Shown: positions 8,837 to 19,316, counted from the first letter of the stretch. The stretch is DNA of 64,000 bases from Leisingera methylohalidivorans DSM 14336 (GCF_000511355.1 NC_023135.1:379462-443461); one strand, 5' to 3'. Program-made: numbers and translations. Notes: generated from the sequence alone by a model not told the origin.

Positions 8837-9987
8837 TGCTCGTAAGGATCGAGGCTGTCACGCAGCCCGTCGCCGAGAAAGTTGAAGGCGAGCACGACGA
8901 TCACAATCGGCAGCATCGGGACCGCGGTCCAAGGATATATCTCAATCGAGGCCAGGTTTTGCGCATCGTTCAGCATCACGCCCCAGCTGACCGCCGGTGC
9001 GCGCAGCCCAAGGCCGAGGAAAGACAGCGCGGTCTCGCCCAGGATCATCGCCGGGATCGACAGCGTGGCCGAGGCAATCAGATGCGACATGAAGTTTGGC
9101 AGCAGATGCTTGCGGATCACCCGGCCGGAAGAGGCGCCCATCATCTCTGCGGCGCGCACATATTCTTCTTCGCGCAAGGACAGGAACTTTGCCCTCACGG
9201 ACCTTGCAAGCCCCGGCCAGTCAAGAATCCCGAGGATGATTGAGATGACAAAGAACACCGCAACCGGAGACCAGTTCGAGGGCACCGCGGCAGAAAGCGC
9301 CAGCCACAAGGGAAGCTCAGGCAGGGATCGCAGGATTTCGATCACCCGGTTTATCAGCCAATCGGTTTTGCCGCCGAGATATCCTGCCAGCGAACCAAAG
9401 AAGATACCAAGCACAAAGGACACGGAAATGCCGATCAGCCCCACAGTAAGCGACAGCTGTGCGCCATAGGAAACGCGGCTGAAGATGTCGCGGCCGAGCC
9501 GGTCGGACCCCAGGATAAAGATCGTCGCCTCTTCGGTCGCGCAGAACAGGTGGCGGTTGCTTTCGATGAGACCTGCCAGCTTATACGTTGTGCCCTCGCA
9601 GAAAAATTTAAGCTTCAGCGGACGCGAGGTGTCAGGACTGAATTCCCACTGGAAAGTTTCCAGATTGGCCTCGGACGTCATCGGGTAAACGAAGGGACCC
9701 ACAAAGGCGCCCTCGTGGAACAGCTTTATCGATTGCGGAGGGGAATACAGGTGCTCTGAAAAGCGCTGGTTTGGACCGTAGGGCGCGATGAAGCCGGCAA
9801 ACGGGATCATGAAATAGGCGACCAGCAGAAACAGGCCCGAAATCAGTCCGAGCCTGTGGGTCTTGAACTTGCGCCAGACCAGCAGCCAGTTGGGCGCGTC
9901 CAGGTCCTTGCGCTCCAGCTCCAGCAGCGAGGCCTGCGGGTCGAAAGGCTCATCATCGACGTAACGTCCATCAGGCAGCCGGGTCAT
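8833..9987 (-). CDS. Peptide-type ABC transporter permease (DppC/OppC family)
   Basis: 384 residues. A first membrane helix (about 48-70) is followed by an unusually long periplasmic loop of roughly 90 residues, then the core permease starting at LGSDRLGRDIFSRVSYGAQLSL. The EAA loop is seen in EEYVRAAEMMGASSGRVIRKHLLPN, the contact for the ATPase subunit. The GETALSFLGLG stretch is typical of DppC. It pairs with the DppB-like gene immediately upstream (ATGA overlap at 9984-9987). Confidence 0.93.
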   Translation of the reverse strand: MTRLPDGRYVDDEPFDPQASLLELERKDLDAPNWLLVWRKFKTHRLGLISGLFLLVAYFMIPFAGFIAPYGPNQRFSEHLYSPPQSIKLFHEGAFVGPFVYPMTSEANLETFQWEFSPDTSRPLKLKFFCEGTTYKLAGLIESNRHLFCATEEATIFILGSDRLGRDIFSRVSYGAQLSLTVGLIGISVSFVLGIFFGSLAGYLGGKTDWLINRVIEILRSLPELPLWLALSAAVPSNWSPVAVFFVISIILGILDWPGLARSVRAKFLSLREEEYVRAAEMMGASSGRVIRKHLLPNFMSHLIASATLSIPAMILGETALSFLGLGLRAPAVSWGVMLNDAQNLASIEIYPWTAVPMLPIVIVVLAFNFLGDGLRDSLDPYEQ

Positions 9988-11012
9988 GCGCCGCGCCCCT
10001 CATACCGGATCCTCGGGTCAAGCAGCACCAGCAATACATCTGAAACCATGGTGCCGATCAGCGTAAGCAACGCGACGAACATCAGCACGAAGCCCGACAG
10101 GAACATGTCCTGGGTCTTGAGTGCGGTCAGCAGGGTCGGACCGATGGTTTGCAGCCCCAGCACCACCGAAACCAGAACCGAGCCTGAGATCATTGCGGGC
10201 AGCAAGTTGCCGATGTCTGCGACAAAGGGGTTGAAGGCAACCCGCAGCGGATATTTGGTCAGCATCCGCGAGGGTGCCATACCTTTGGCAATTGCGGTTT
10301 CCACGTAAGGCTTGCCCAGTTCGTCCAGCATATTGGCGCGCAGGCGTTGCATCATCGCGGACGCACCGGCAGTGCCGATCACGAAAGTCGGCACAATCAA
10401 GTGGACAAGAATGGATTTCACCTTGTCCCAGTTCATCGGCACGCCTTCGTATTCAGGCGCCATCAACCCGCCGATGGGCAGATCAAACCAGCGGTGGCCA
10501 TAGTAGAACAGGATCAGCGCCAGCAGGAAGTTTGGCGTGGCGAGACCTAGATAGCCGATGAAAGCCGAGGTGTAATCAATCCAGGTGCGGGCCCGCGCGG
10601 CGGCCAGCACCCCCAGCGGCAGCGCTACCGCGTAGACAAAAACAACGGCGGACAGGTTTACCAGAACCGTAAGCCACAGGCTGTCGCCGACGATATCGGC
10701 AACCGGGCTGTCGAACTCGAACGACCAGCCGAAATTACCCTGTATCATGCCGGAGAACCCGTGCGGACCAGGCATGAAACCCATCCAGATCATGTATTGC
10801 TGCCACAGGGGTTTATCGAGCGCATATTCCTGCCGAAGGAATTCCGCCTTAGCGACACCTGCGGACTGGCCGGTGGCCTGCAGCTCGGCAATCTGGTTCG
10901 ACAGATAGTCACCCGGCGGCAGGTTGATGATGGCAAAGACCAGCACGGACACCACCAGAAGCGTAAGCAGCATGGTGCCGAAACGGTAAATGGCGTAGCG
11001 CAGAATTTCCAT
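9984..11012 (-). CDS. Peptide-type ABC transporter permease (DppB/OppB family)
   Basis: 342 residues with six hydrophobic segments. The first is RFGTMLLTLLVVSVLVFAIINLPPGDYL, typical of DppB. The EAA-like coupling segment is LGKPYVETAIAKGMAPSRMLTKYPLRVAFNP. It forms the second half of the membrane channel with the DppC-like protein. Its start shares one base with the binding-protein stop at 11012 (TGATG), so the genes are translationally coupled. Confidence 0.93.
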   Translation of the reverse strand: MEILRYAIYRFGTMLLTLLVVSVLVFAIINLPPGDYLSNQIAELQATGQSAGVAKAEFLRQEYALDKPLWQQYMIWMGFMPGPHGFSGMIQGNFGWSFEFDSPVADIVGDSLWLTVLVNLSAVVFVYAVALPLGVLAAARARTWIDYTSAFIGYLGLATPNFLLALILFYYGHRWFDLPIGGLMAPEYEGVPMNWDKVKSILVHLIVPTFVIGTAGASAMMQRLRANMLDELGKPYVETAIAKGMAPSRMLTKYPLRVAFNPFVADIGNLLPAMISGSVLVSVVLGLQTIGPTLLTALKTQDMFLSGFVLMFVALLTLIGTMVSDVLLVLLDPRIRYEGRGA

Positions 11013-12925
11013 CAGCCCTGGCCATCCTCAAAAAAGAACTCATCCGGCCGGTAAACGCCGAAATGGGCACCGGGATCCCAGGCCCATACTGCTTGTTCGG
11101 GCACGTTGCGCAGGCGGTTGCTGACCACGACTGGCTGCGGCGCGGCGGCCACGACGCCGATGGCATAAACTTGATCGGCGTGGATCTTCAGCATGGCCCG
11201 CCAGGCGGCAGCCCGCTCGGCATCTGTGGTGGCCATGTTCCAATCCTGCATCAGATCCATCAGCTGCTGCGCCGGAGCCATGTCAGGCGGCTCACCCGCG
11301 TCACCGCCGGTTTGATAGAATTGGCCCCACTTCGGCCAGGACAGGAACACCTGATCCGTTGGCGCCAGATAGGCGGGCGAGGTGTAGACCTGCGGCAAGC
11401 CATTGTCCCAGCCGAACCAGGCAGAGGCCAGGGTGCTGCCGGAAAAGACCCGGTTGCGCAGGATGTCACGGTCCAGCGGGCGCATGACCAGTTTGACCCC
11501 GACATCACGCCAATCATCCGAGATTATCTGAAGTGCATTTTCGACTTCCTGACGTTCGCCGGCGGTTTCCACTACAAGTTCCATCAGCCGACCGTCGGCC
11601 AGATAGCGGATGCCGTAGGCGTTTTTCTCTGACAGGCCGGCCTCGTCCAGCAGCCGATTGGCCTGCTCCGGGTCGAAATCCGCCCAGGCGGCACGCAGGG
11701 CAGGATCAAAGAATTCGCTTTGCTCCAGCACGGTCATGGCGCCGGGTTTGGCCAGATTGAAATAGAGCGCCCGGTTGATGGCGCGGCGGTTGATAGCCAG
11801 CGACAGCGCCCGGCGCACCCGGACATCGCGCAGCACCTCGCGCCAGACCGGATCCCTGGCATTCAGGTTCGGATAGATTGCAATCTGCGAGGCGGCACCG
11901 GAGCCCCAGAGATATGTCTTGTAGTTTGCGCCGTCCTTCTCGCCCTTGCGCAGGATCGGAATATCGCGAAAGCCCAGGCCGCGGGCCTGCAGATCGGCCT
12001 CACCGGCGTTCGACTTGGCCGCAACCAGGCCGGCGGTCACGATCTCCATCTCCACGGTGTCGATATAGGGCAGCTGCACGCCGCGGCTGTCGATCCGGTG
12101 GTAATAGGGATTGCGCACGAACTGGTGGCGGATCTTCTTGCCGGGCGAGGCATTGATCCAGGGCTGCAGTGTCGGAAGCTCGTGGTTATCGAACTTGTAC
12201 ATATTGTCGTATTTGTTGTGCAGCGCCGCCCAGCTTTTGACGCGGGCGTAATCGACCTCCTCTTCCAGCACATCCGGGTCGGCGTAATCCGCGTGGAACT
12301 GTTTCAAGTATTCCGCAGGCCGGTAGATGAATGGCGGGCGCGCCTGGGCCAGCATGTGCAGGAAACTGGGGTTGGGATCGTCCCATTCATAAATGATTGT
12401 GGTTTCATCCGGGAAGCTAACACGCGGCAGCTTGCCGTTCACGCGCAGGAAATCCGGCGGACCGGCCGGGCTGAGCAGCTCGTGGTTGGCGACATCCTCC
12501 CACCAGTAGCGGAAATCGGCTGAGGTGAAGGGATCGCCGCTGGACCAGCGGTGGCCGGGCCGCAGTGTCAGGGTGTAGCGCCGGTTCCCTTGGTTCTCAT
12601 AGCGCAGCAGAATATCAGGCTGCAGCCGGTAGCTATCGTCGTAGCCCGCCAGCCGGGCATAGCCATAGACAACCATCTGGCGGATATCCTTGGAGCGGGT
12701 CACCATGGTGTTCAGCGTGCCGCCCTCGATGCCAAAGTCCCGGCCCTTGGCAGCCAGATCGACCACCAGCGGCACCTCTGGCAGGCGTTTGGCCACAGGC
12801 GGCAGGTAGCCCGCCTTGACTTCGGCACTCCAAAATTTGCTTTCCTGGACCTCGGGGCCGCACAGCGCAGAAAACGGTGCAAGGCAGAAGGCAGCCGTCA
12901 ACAGGGGTTTCAGGGCATCAAGCAT
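11012..12925 (-). CDS. ABC transporter periplasmic substrate-binding protein, family 5
   Basis: 637 residues, longer than ordinary peptide-binding proteins (about 530). Signal peptide about residues 1-22 (LLTAAFCLAPFSALCG). Family 5 hallmarks are present: GYARLAGYDDSYRLQPDILLRYE, then YTLTLRPGHRWSSGDPFTSADFRYWWEDV, and VRRALSLAINRRAINRALY. It captures the ligand in the periplasm for the DppBC-like channel. The large size fits a bulky ligand such as an oligopeptide, glycopeptide or conjugate, but the ligand cannot be read from sequence. It overlaps the ATPase gene by 8 bases. Confidence 0.92.
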   Translation of the reverse strand: MLDALKPLLTAAFCLAPFSALCGPEVQESKFWSAEVKAGYLPPVAKRLPEVPLVVDLAAKGRDFGIEGGTLNTMVTRSKDIRQMVVYGYARLAGYDDSYRLQPDILLRYENQGNRRYTLTLRPGHRWSSGDPFTSADFRYWWEDVANHELLSPAGPPDFLRVNGKLPRVSFPDETTIIYEWDDPNPSFLHMLAQARPPFIYRPAEYLKQFHADYADPDVLEEEVDYARVKSWAALHNKYDNMYKFDNHELPTLQPWINASPGKKIRHQFVRNPYYHRIDSRGVQLPYIDTVEMEIVTAGLVAAKSNAGEADLQARGLGFRDIPILRKGEKDGANYKTYLWGSGAASQIAIYPNLNARDPVWREVLRDVRVRRALSLAINRRAINRALYFNLAKPGAMTVLEQSEFFDPALRAAWADFDPEQANRLLDEAGLSEKNAYGIRYLADGRLMELVVETAGERQEVENALQIISDDWRDVGVKLVMRPLDRDILRNRVFSGSTLASAWFGWDNGLPQVYTSPAYLAPTDQVFLSWPKWGQFYQTGGDAGEPPDMAPAQQLMDLMQDWNMATTDAERAAAWRAMLKIHADQVYAIGVVAAAPQPVVVSNRLRNVPEQAVWAWDPGAHFGVYRPDEFFFEDGQG

Positions 12926-14699
12926 GGCAGCGCACCTTATGGCCGGGTTCCAGGTGTTTCAGGTTTACCAGGCGCGGGGCATCGAATCCGTTAAAGCGGA
13001 ATTCTTCGGGCCAGCAATCCGGCGCGCCTGCGCCCTGGGCCACCAGTTTCAGATCTATGGGCCGGTCAATATCGGGTTCCGGCTGCGCCGCGATCAGCGC
13101 CTTGGTGTAAGGGTGCTGGGGATTGTAGAACAAGGTTTCCGGCGGCGCCTGTTCGACAATCAGTCCGCGCCGCATTACTGCGACCTCATCTGCAACGCGG
13201 GCTACCACGGCCAGATCATGGCTGATGAACAGATAAGACAGGTTCTGCTGGTCGCGGATTTCCTCCAGCAGCCGCAGGATCTGCTCCTGCACCGAAACAT
13301 CCAGAGCCGAGGTCGGCTCGTCGCAGACAATCAGCGCCGGCTCCAGCATCAACGCGCGCGCGATCGACAGCCGCTGGCGCTGACCGCCGGAAAACGCATG
13401 CGGGTAGCGTTTCAGCATGTCCGGCGACAGGCCGACCAGCCGCAGCATGTCCGCTGCCCTGTCCCGGCGTTCAGCACGAGAACCGACGCGGTGGATCTCC
13501 AGCGGCTCAACCAAGGTGTCCTGAATGCGCATTCTGGGCGACAGCGAGGAGTAAGGATCCTGAAACACCATCTGGGCCTGCCGCTGAAAGGCAGTACGTG
13601 CGGCGCGGTCCATGCTGTGCACAGTGACGGCCGGTTGATCAGGGTCAGGGCGGAACAGCACCTCGCCACCGGGATCCGGACGCTCTGCCCCCAACGCAAT
13701 CCGTGCGGCTGTGGTCTTGCCCGAGCCGCTTTCGCCGACGACAGCCAGGGTTTTCCCGCGGGCTAACAGCAGATCGATCTCGCGGCAGGCGTGGATCAAG
13801 GTTGGAGCTTGCCAGCCTTTGCGGGCTCTCAAAGTGTAGGTTTTGGAGACCGACTTCATTTCCATGATCAGATCATCGCGTGACGGCGGGATGGCGACGA
13901 CCGCTTCATCCGGGATTTCCGGGGCCGCGTTGAACAGGGCCTTGGTGTACGGATGGGCAGGAGTCCGTAGCATTGGTTCCGCACGGCCGGATTCCATCAC
14001 CCGGCCCTTGTGCATCACCACCACCTGCTCTGCCATATTGGCGACCACGCCCAGGTCATGGGTGACCAGGATCATTGCCATGCCGGTTTCGTGCTGCAGC
14101 TCTTTCATCAGACCCAGCACCTGCGCCTGAGTAGTCACGTCCAGCGCCGTAGTCGGCTCATCCGCGATCAGCAGATCCGGCTTGGCCACCATAGCCATGG
14201 CGATCATCGCCCGCTGGCGCATCCCGCCGGACAGTTCGAAGGGATAGGATCTGTAGGTGCGTTCCGGCTCGGGGAACCCGACCCGCTCAAAACATTCAAG
14301 AACTTTCTTGCGTGCCTCGCGTTCGGACTTGCGGCCATGCAGCCACAGCACTTCTGACACCTGGTTGCCGATCCGGTGCAGCGGGGAAAGCGAGCGCATC
14401 GGCTCCTGGAAAATCATCGCGACGGTATTGCCGCGCACGTCGCGCATCAGCCGTTCGTCGAGTGTCGCAAGATCAACCTCGCTGCCGCGGGTGTTCAGCA
14501 AGATGCGCCCGGAGCGCAGCTGCGCCACCTTCGGCAGGATGCGCAGCACGGCACGGCAGGAGACCGTCTTGCCCGAGCCGCTCTCCCCGACCAAGGCAAG
14601 TGTTTCGCCAGGCTGCACAGCAAAGCTCACGTCCTTTACGACGGAGGCACCCTTGCCAAACCCGATGCTGAGATTCTCAACGGACAGCAGCGGGCGCAT
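12918..14699 (-). CDS. ABC transporter ATP-binding protein with two fused ATPase domains (DppD-DppF type)
   Basis: 593 residues. Domain 1 (about 1-260) has Walker A GESGSGKT, signature LSGGMRQR and Walker [13 protein letters not shown]. Domain 2 (about 290-560) has Walker [17 protein letters not shown], signature FSGGQRQR and Walker [13 protein letters not shown]. Both sites look intact. It powers the DppBC-like importer and is the first gene of a five-gene operon ending in the CoA-transferase. The divergent TetR gene at 15134 is the obvious candidate regulator. Confidence 0.94.
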   Translation of the reverse strand: MRPLLSVENLSIGFGKGASVVKDVSFAVQPGETLALVGESGSGKTVSCRAVLRILPKVAQLRSGRILLNTRGSEVDLATLDERLMRDVRGNTVAMIFQEPMRSLSPLHRIGNQVSEVLWLHGRKSEREARKKVLECFERVGFPEPERTYRSYPFELSGGMRQRAMIAMAMVAKPDLLIADEPTTALDVTTQAQVLGLMKELQHETGMAMILVTHDLGVVANMAEQVVVMHKGRVMESGRAEPMLRTPAHPYTKALFNAAPEIPDEAVVAIPPSRDDLIMEMKSVSKTYTLRARKGWQAPTLIHACREIDLLLARGKTLAVVGESGSGKTTAARIALGAERPDPGGEVLFRPDPDQPAVTVHSMDRAARTAFQRQAQMVFQDPYSSLSPRMRIQDTLVEPLEIHRVGSRAERRDRAADMLRLVGLSPDMLKRYPHAFSGGQRQRLSIARALMLEPALIVCDEPTSALDVSVQEQILRLLEEIRDQQNLSYLFISHDLAVVARVADEVAVMRRGLIVEQAPPETLFYNPQHPYTKALIAAQPEPDIDRPIDLKLVAQGAGAPDCWPEEFRFNGFDAPRLVNLKHLEPGHKVRCHA

Positions 14700-15103
14700 T
14701 CAAGTTTGTCCGCCCGGCTGGTTCAAGGCAGTCATGAGATCATGTTTTCCCCTGTTTTTTCCTTCACTTTCGCGTGCTGAGGGCTGCTTAGTCAAACCCC
14801 ATTTGACCAGATGCCCGTTGCGCAAGGGATAATGGGTTGGCTTTCCGGTTGTGCTGATGGGCCCTTCTCAGGGCCAAAAGCCCGCATTCGCTCCGCATAT
14901 CCGGTGTTTTTGGTCCGGCTTGCCGGAGAAGGATAACGGGTTTTCACGTTAGCGTGCCTTCAGGTGTATAAAGGCCCTATTTATATCCCACCCTTCAATA
15001 ACTGCGGAGCTGCTGTGGCCCGGGCGCCACTCAATCCATGCCGCAATAGCCTGCTGACAGGATTGCATTGCTGGCGCCAGCCGTCAGCCCGGCATAGGAT
15101 GCC
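14700..15103. promoter_or_regulatory. Divergent region between ABC operon and TetR gene
   Basis: About 400 bases without a credible gene. Two short hairpins are visible: GGCCC (14860-14864) with GGGCC (14871-14875), and TCCGG (14914-14918) with CCGGA (14923-14927). The promoters of both flanking transcripts and a TetR operator are expected here. No long palindrome stood out. Confidence 0.4.
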
Positions 15104-15133
15104 ATGGAACGCAAGCATTCCGAAGGGCCCCAC

Positions 15134-15799
15134 ATGGCGCAAAAACCTGTTCTGCACCGGGACGATCCGGAGGCCGAGCCGCTGGTCGGCAACATTAAGG
15201 TCACCCGCAACGACTGGCTGAATGTCGCGATGGATGTACTGATCTCGGACGGGGTGGAGCAGGTGAAAGTGCTGGCGCTTGCCGAGCGGATGCAGGTCTC
15301 GCGCTCATCTTTCTACTGGTATTTCAAATCGCGCCAGGACTTGCTGGATGCGCTGCTCAAAACCTGGGAGCAGACCAATACCGCCGGCATGGTGCGCCAG
15401 GCCGAGACGCCGGCCGAGACTATCACAGGCGCGGTGCTGAACGTGTTCCGGTGCATCGCCAACCCCGATCTGTTCAACACTGCGCTGGACTTTGCCGTAC
15501 GTGACTGGTCCCGCCGCTCAGGCAAGGTGCGCAGCTTGCTGGACCGCTCGGACCGGCGCCGGGTCGAAGCGTTAACGGGGATGTTCGCACGCTACGGCTA
15601 TCCGGACCGAGAGGCGGTAACCCGGGCCAAGGTGCTGTACTACATGCAGCTCGGCTATGAGATGGCGGACCCGAACGAGACCCACGCGCACCGGCTGGAG
15701 ATGACGTCCGAGTACCTCAAGGTTTTCACCGGGCGCGAGCCGATGTCCGAAGAAATGGCGGACTTCACCGAGTTTACCAAGCAGCACTGGGACGTCTGA
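15134..15799 (+). CDS. TetR family transcriptional regulator
   Basis: 221 residues from the preferred ATG at 15134, which has GAAGGG about 8 bases upstream; an in-frame ATG at 15104 would add ten residues. The helix-turn-helix is VKVLALAERMQVSRSSFYWYFKSRQDLLDALL, the classic TetR recognition region. The C-terminal ligand domain includes FNTALDFAVRDWSRRSGKVRSLLDRSDRRRVEAL. It is divergent from the ABC/CoA-transferase operon and probably controls it in response to the imported compound (inference). Confidence 0.9.
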   Translation: MAQKPVLHRDDPEAEPLVGNIKVTRNDWLNVAMDVLISDGVEQVKVLALAERMQVSRSSFYWYFKSRQDLLDALLKTWEQTNTAGMVRQAETPAETITGAVLNVFRCIANPDLFNTALDFAVRDWSRRSGKVRSLLDRSDRRRVEALTGMFARYGYPDREAVTRAKVLYYMQLGYEMADPNETHAHRLEMTSEYLKVFTGREPMSEEMADFTEFTKQHWDV

Positions 15800-15829
15800 G
15801 GCGCTATCCGCAGCCGCGGGCGTGAGGTT

Positions 15830-18800
15830 TTACAGGCTGCGGAGCAACTCTTCGGCCTGCGTGCGTGCCACCTCAGCCGCTTTCAGCCGGACCGGGCCAT
15901 AGCCGCGGATTTCCATTGGCGCATTCAGTACCTTGAGGCAGGCCTCATGCGTATCGGTGCTGTAACGGCTGGCGATGGTCCCCAGCGCGGCCTCATACCA
16001 GGCCAGCAGGCCGCGGTGCAGGCGGGCTTCCTCGTGATAGCCAAAGATGTTCAAGGCCGAACCGCGCAGCGCCTTGCCCTTGGCCAGAAGGTGCATCACC
16101 GGGCGCAGCCAGGCCCCGAAGGCCCGTTTTGCTGGACGTCCGCGGGCGTCCTTTTTCCAGTTCAGCAGAGGCGGCGCGAGGTGGTATTTGACGCTGAAAT
16201 CTCCTTCGAATTCATCCTCCAATTGATGCTGGAAGGCATCGCTGGTGAGCAGCCGGGCAACTTCAAATTCGTCCTTGTAGGCCATCAGCTTGAACAGAGA
16301 TCGCGCCGCCGCACGCGTCAGCTCGTCCTGCGCATTGGCAGGCAGCGCCTCGCGGAGCCGCCGCAAGGCAGAGGTGTAGCGCCCCGCGTAAGCCACGTTC
16401 TGATACCCGGTGAGGAACGACGCGCGCCGCTCAATCAGCGCGTCCAGCGTCTCGGGTTTTTCGGGGGCCTCCTCATAATGGCTGGCGACCAGTTCCGGGT
16501 CTGCCGCCATGGCACGGCCGATGGCAAAGGCCAGGCGGTTCTTTTCAATGGCAACGCCGTTCAGCTCGATCGCCTGATCCAGCGCGCCGGCACTCACCGG
16601 CACCAGACCCTTCTGCCAAGCAAAACCCAGCATCATGACATTGGCCAGCACAGCGTCGCCCAGCATTGTCTCCGCGGCCTCATTGGCGTTGAAACCGGAC
16701 AGGTTCTGGGGACCGACGGCTTCGGCAATGGTTTTTTCGCGCAGGCCTGCCATCAAGTCAGCATCGCGGCGCAGCACCAGATCGCCGGTGGGCATTTCCG
16801 CCCGGTTCAGCACTACCTTGGTGTCCGCCCGGTAATGGGCGGAGGCCTTGGGCGCCGAACTGACCACCACGTCACAGCCAATCACCGCATCCGCGCCGCC
16901 TTCGTCGATGCGCACCTGATTAAGCGTCTCCGGCGCGTTCGACAGGCGGATATAGCTCAGCACGGTGCCAAACTTCTGTGCAAAGCCGGTGAAATCCAGA
17001 ACGCTGGAGCCCTTGCCCTCCAGATGCGCGGCCATGGTGATCAGCGCACCCACGGTGACAACGCCGGTGCCGCCGACGCCGGTGACCAGCAGATCAAACG
17101 GCGCGTCCAGCGATGGCAGGGCGGGGGCAGGCAGCTTGGCGGTCAGCTGCGCGGCATCCAGGCCCGCGGTCTTCTTCTTGCGACGGGTTGCGCCCTCAAC
17201 GGTGACAAAGCTGGGGCAGAATCCGTTCAGGCAGGAGAAATCTTTGTTGCAGCTCGACAGGTTGATCTTGCGCTTGCGGCCAAACGGCGTCTCCTTCGGC
17301 TCCACGCTCAGGCAGTTGGATTCCACCGAACAGTCGCCGCAGCCCTCGCAGACCAGATCGTTGATGAAGGCAAACCGTTTGGGATCTTCCATCTTGCCGC
17401 GCTTGCGGCGGCGACGCTTTTCAGTGGCGCAGGCCTGTTCGTATATCAGGACGGTGACGCCTGGGATTTCGCGCAACTCACGCTGCACACTGTCCAGCGC
17501 ACTGCGGTCATGGAAGGTGGTGCCCGCCGGGAAGTCGCCGCGGCTGAACTTGCCGATGTCATCGGAAACCAGGGCGATCCGGTCCACCCCTTCAGCACGG
17601 CAGGTCTGGGCAATGCCATGCACCGAGACCGGCCCGTCCACCGGCTGGCCGCCGGTCATCGCCACCGCGTCGTTGTACAGGATCTTGTAGGTGATGTTGG
17701 TGCCCGCCGCGACTGCCTGGCGGATCGCCAGCGATCCGGAGTGGTACCAGGTGCCTTCGCCCAGGTTCTGGAAAACATGCTTGCCGCCATTGAACTGCGA
17801 GGCCACGGTCCAGGGCACCCCTTCGCCGCCCATCTGGGCATAGCCGGCAGTCTCCCGGTCCATCCAGCTGGCCATCACATGGCAGCCGATGCCGGAAAAC
17901 GCCTTGGACCCTTCGGGCAGTTTGGTGGAGCTGTTGTGCGGGCAGCCTGAACAGAAATAGGGCGTTCGGGTGGCGCCGGGCACATTCAGCACCTTTGGCG
18001 GCTCGGCTGCCAGCGCGGCCGCCTTGGCGGGCAGGTTTTCCTCCGGGAAAAATTTGTCCAGCCGTGCGGCAACGATAGGCGCCAGCAACAGCGGGCTCAG
18101 CTCACCGGTCCAAGGGATCAGCGGCTCCCCCTGGCTGTCGTATTTTCCGACCATCTTCTCGGGCTTGCTGCCGGGCCAGTCATAGAAGTTTTCCTTGAAC
18201 TGGCTTTCGATAATGCCGCGCTTTTCCTCGACAACCAGCACCTCCTGCTTGCCCTTCACGAATTTCAGCGCATCGGTGCGGTCCAGCGGCCAGACCATGC
18301 CGACCTTGTAGATGTCGATGCCCATTCGGCGGCAGGCGGCCTCATCCAGCCCCAAAAGCCGCAGCGCTTCCATCAGGTCGAGATGCCCCTTGCCGGTGGA
18401 GACAAAGCCAAAGCGCGCGTCCTTGATGTCATAGATCCGCTTGTCGATCGGGTTGGCCTCGGCAAAGGCGCGCACGGCGTCCAGTTTGGCGTGAATACGG
18501 GTCTCGATCTCGGGCGAGGGCAGATCGGCGCGGCGTATATGCAACCCGCCGGGATAGTCCGGCAGGTCGGGGTATATGAACGCGCGGTCTGGGCGCAGTT
18601 CAACCGAACGCGCGCTTTCCACGGTTTCGGACACAGCTTTGAACCCAACCCAGGTGCCGGAATAGCGCGAAAGCGCAAAGCCATACTCGCCGAATTCCAG
18701 AAATTCGGACACGTCCGCCGGGTTCAGCACCGGCATGAACCAGGACATGAAGGCAACATCCGACTGATGCGGCATCGAGGAGCTGACGCAGCCGTGGTCG

Positions 18801-19252
18801 TCGCCCGCTACGACCAGTACGCCGCCCTTTGCGGAGGAGCCATAGGCGTTGCCATGCTTCAGCGCATCGCCGGAGCGGTCCACCCCTGGACCCTTTCCGT
18901 ACCACATGGAAAACACGCCCTCGACCTCGCAATGCGGATCGAGCACTGCCTGCTGGGCGCCCAGAACCGCGGTAGCGCCCAAATCCTCGTTCACTGCCGG
19001 CATAAACTTGATCCGGTTTTCCTTCATCCGGTCCTCGGCGCGCCAAAATTCCAAATCGACCGCCCCCAAAGGCGAGCCGCGGTAACCAGAGACAAAACCC
19101 GCAGTGTTCAAGCCGGCTTCCTGATCGCGGCGCGCCTGATCGAGCATGATCCGGGCCAAGGCCTGGGTGCCGGTCAGGAAAACCCGGCCCTGGGTCTTTT
19201 CGTACCGGTCTTCCAGCTTGTAGCTGCGGAAATCATGGCTCAGCTTGGTCAT
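15830..19252 (-). CDS. Indolepyruvate ferredoxin oxidoreductase, fused alpha-beta type
   Basis: 1140 residues. The ATG at 19252 has AAGGA upstream; the open frame to 19600 has no support. The order is: N-terminal pyrimidine-binding domain (FVSGYRGSPLGAVD), the TPP-binding region near SGIGCHVMASWMDRETAGY and MGGEGVPWT, a cysteine-rich iron-sulfur region (CEGCGDCSVESNCLSVEP, then CNKDFSCLNGFCP), and the gamma/IorB domain with VTGVGGTGVVTVGALI. The enzyme oxidatively decarboxylates aryl- or branched-chain 2-oxoacids to acyl-CoA with ferredoxin. The length is normal for the fused form. The divergent Lrp gene suggests control by amino acids. Confidence 0.93.
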   Translation of the reverse strand: MTKLSHDFRSYKLEDRYEKTQGRVFLTGTQALARIMLDQARRDQEAGLNTAGFVSGYRGSPLGAVDLEFWRAEDRMKENRIKFMPAVNEDLGATAVLGAQQAVLDPHCEVEGVFSMWYGKGPGVDRSGDALKHGNAYGSSAKGGVLVVAGDDHGCVSSSMPHQSDVAFMSWFMPVLNPADVSEFLEFGEYGFALSRYSGTWVGFKAVSETVESARSVELRPDRAFIYPDLPDYPGGLHIRRADLPSPEIETRIHAKLDAVRAFAEANPIDKRIYDIKDARFGFVSTGKGHLDLMEALRLLGLDEAACRRMGIDIYKVGMVWPLDRTDALKFVKGKQEVLVVEEKRGIIESQFKENFYDWPGSKPEKMVGKYDSQGEPLIPWTGELSPLLLAPIVAARLDKFFPEENLPAKAAALAAEPPKVLNVPGATRTPYFCSGCPHNSSTKLPEGSKAFSGIGCHVMASWMDRETAGYAQMGGEGVPWTVASQFNGGKHVFQNLGEGTWYHSGSLAIRQAVAAGTNITYKILYNDAVAMTGGQPVDGPVSVHGIAQTCRAEGVDRIALVSDDIGKFSRGDFPAGTTFHDRSALDSVQRELREIPGVTVLIYEQACATEKRRRRKRGKMEDPKRFAFINDLVCEGCGDCSVESNCLSVEPKETPFGRKRKINLSSCNKDFSCLNGFCPSFVTVEGATRRKKKTAGLDAAQLTAKLPAPALPSLDAPFDLLVTGVGGTGVVTVGALITMAAHLEGKGSSVLDFTGFAQKFGTVLSYIRLSNAPETLNQVRIDEGGADAVIGCDVVVSSAPKASAHYRADTKVVLNRAEMPTGDLVLRRDADLMAGLREKTIAEAVGPQNLSGFNANEAAETMLGDAVLANVMMLGFAWQKGLVPVSAGALDQAIELNGVAIEKNRLAFAIGRAMAADPELVASHYEEAPEKPETLDALIERRASFLTGYQNVAYAGRYTSALRRLREALPANAQDELTRAAARSLFKLMAYKDEFEVARLLTSDAFQHQLEDEFEGDFSVKYHLAPPLLNWKKDARGRPAKRAFGAWLRPVMHLLAKGKALRGSALNIFGYHEEARLHRGLLAWYEAALGTIASRYSTDTHEACLKVLNAPMEIRGYGPVRLKAAEVARTQAEELLRSL

Positions 19253-19316
19253 CTTGGAGTGTCCTTGCACGGAGAATGTGATGTCCGGAAAGTTAAACCA
19301 CTTAGCTTGAAGAGAT

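Noticed and set aside
15947..17950. Long plus-strand open frame of 667 codons opposite the indolepyruvate oxidoreductase
   Set aside because: It is antisense to a well-defined enzyme with iron-sulfur and TPP motifs; its translation is low-complexity, rich in Gln, Arg, Ala and Gly, typical of a GC-rich shadow.
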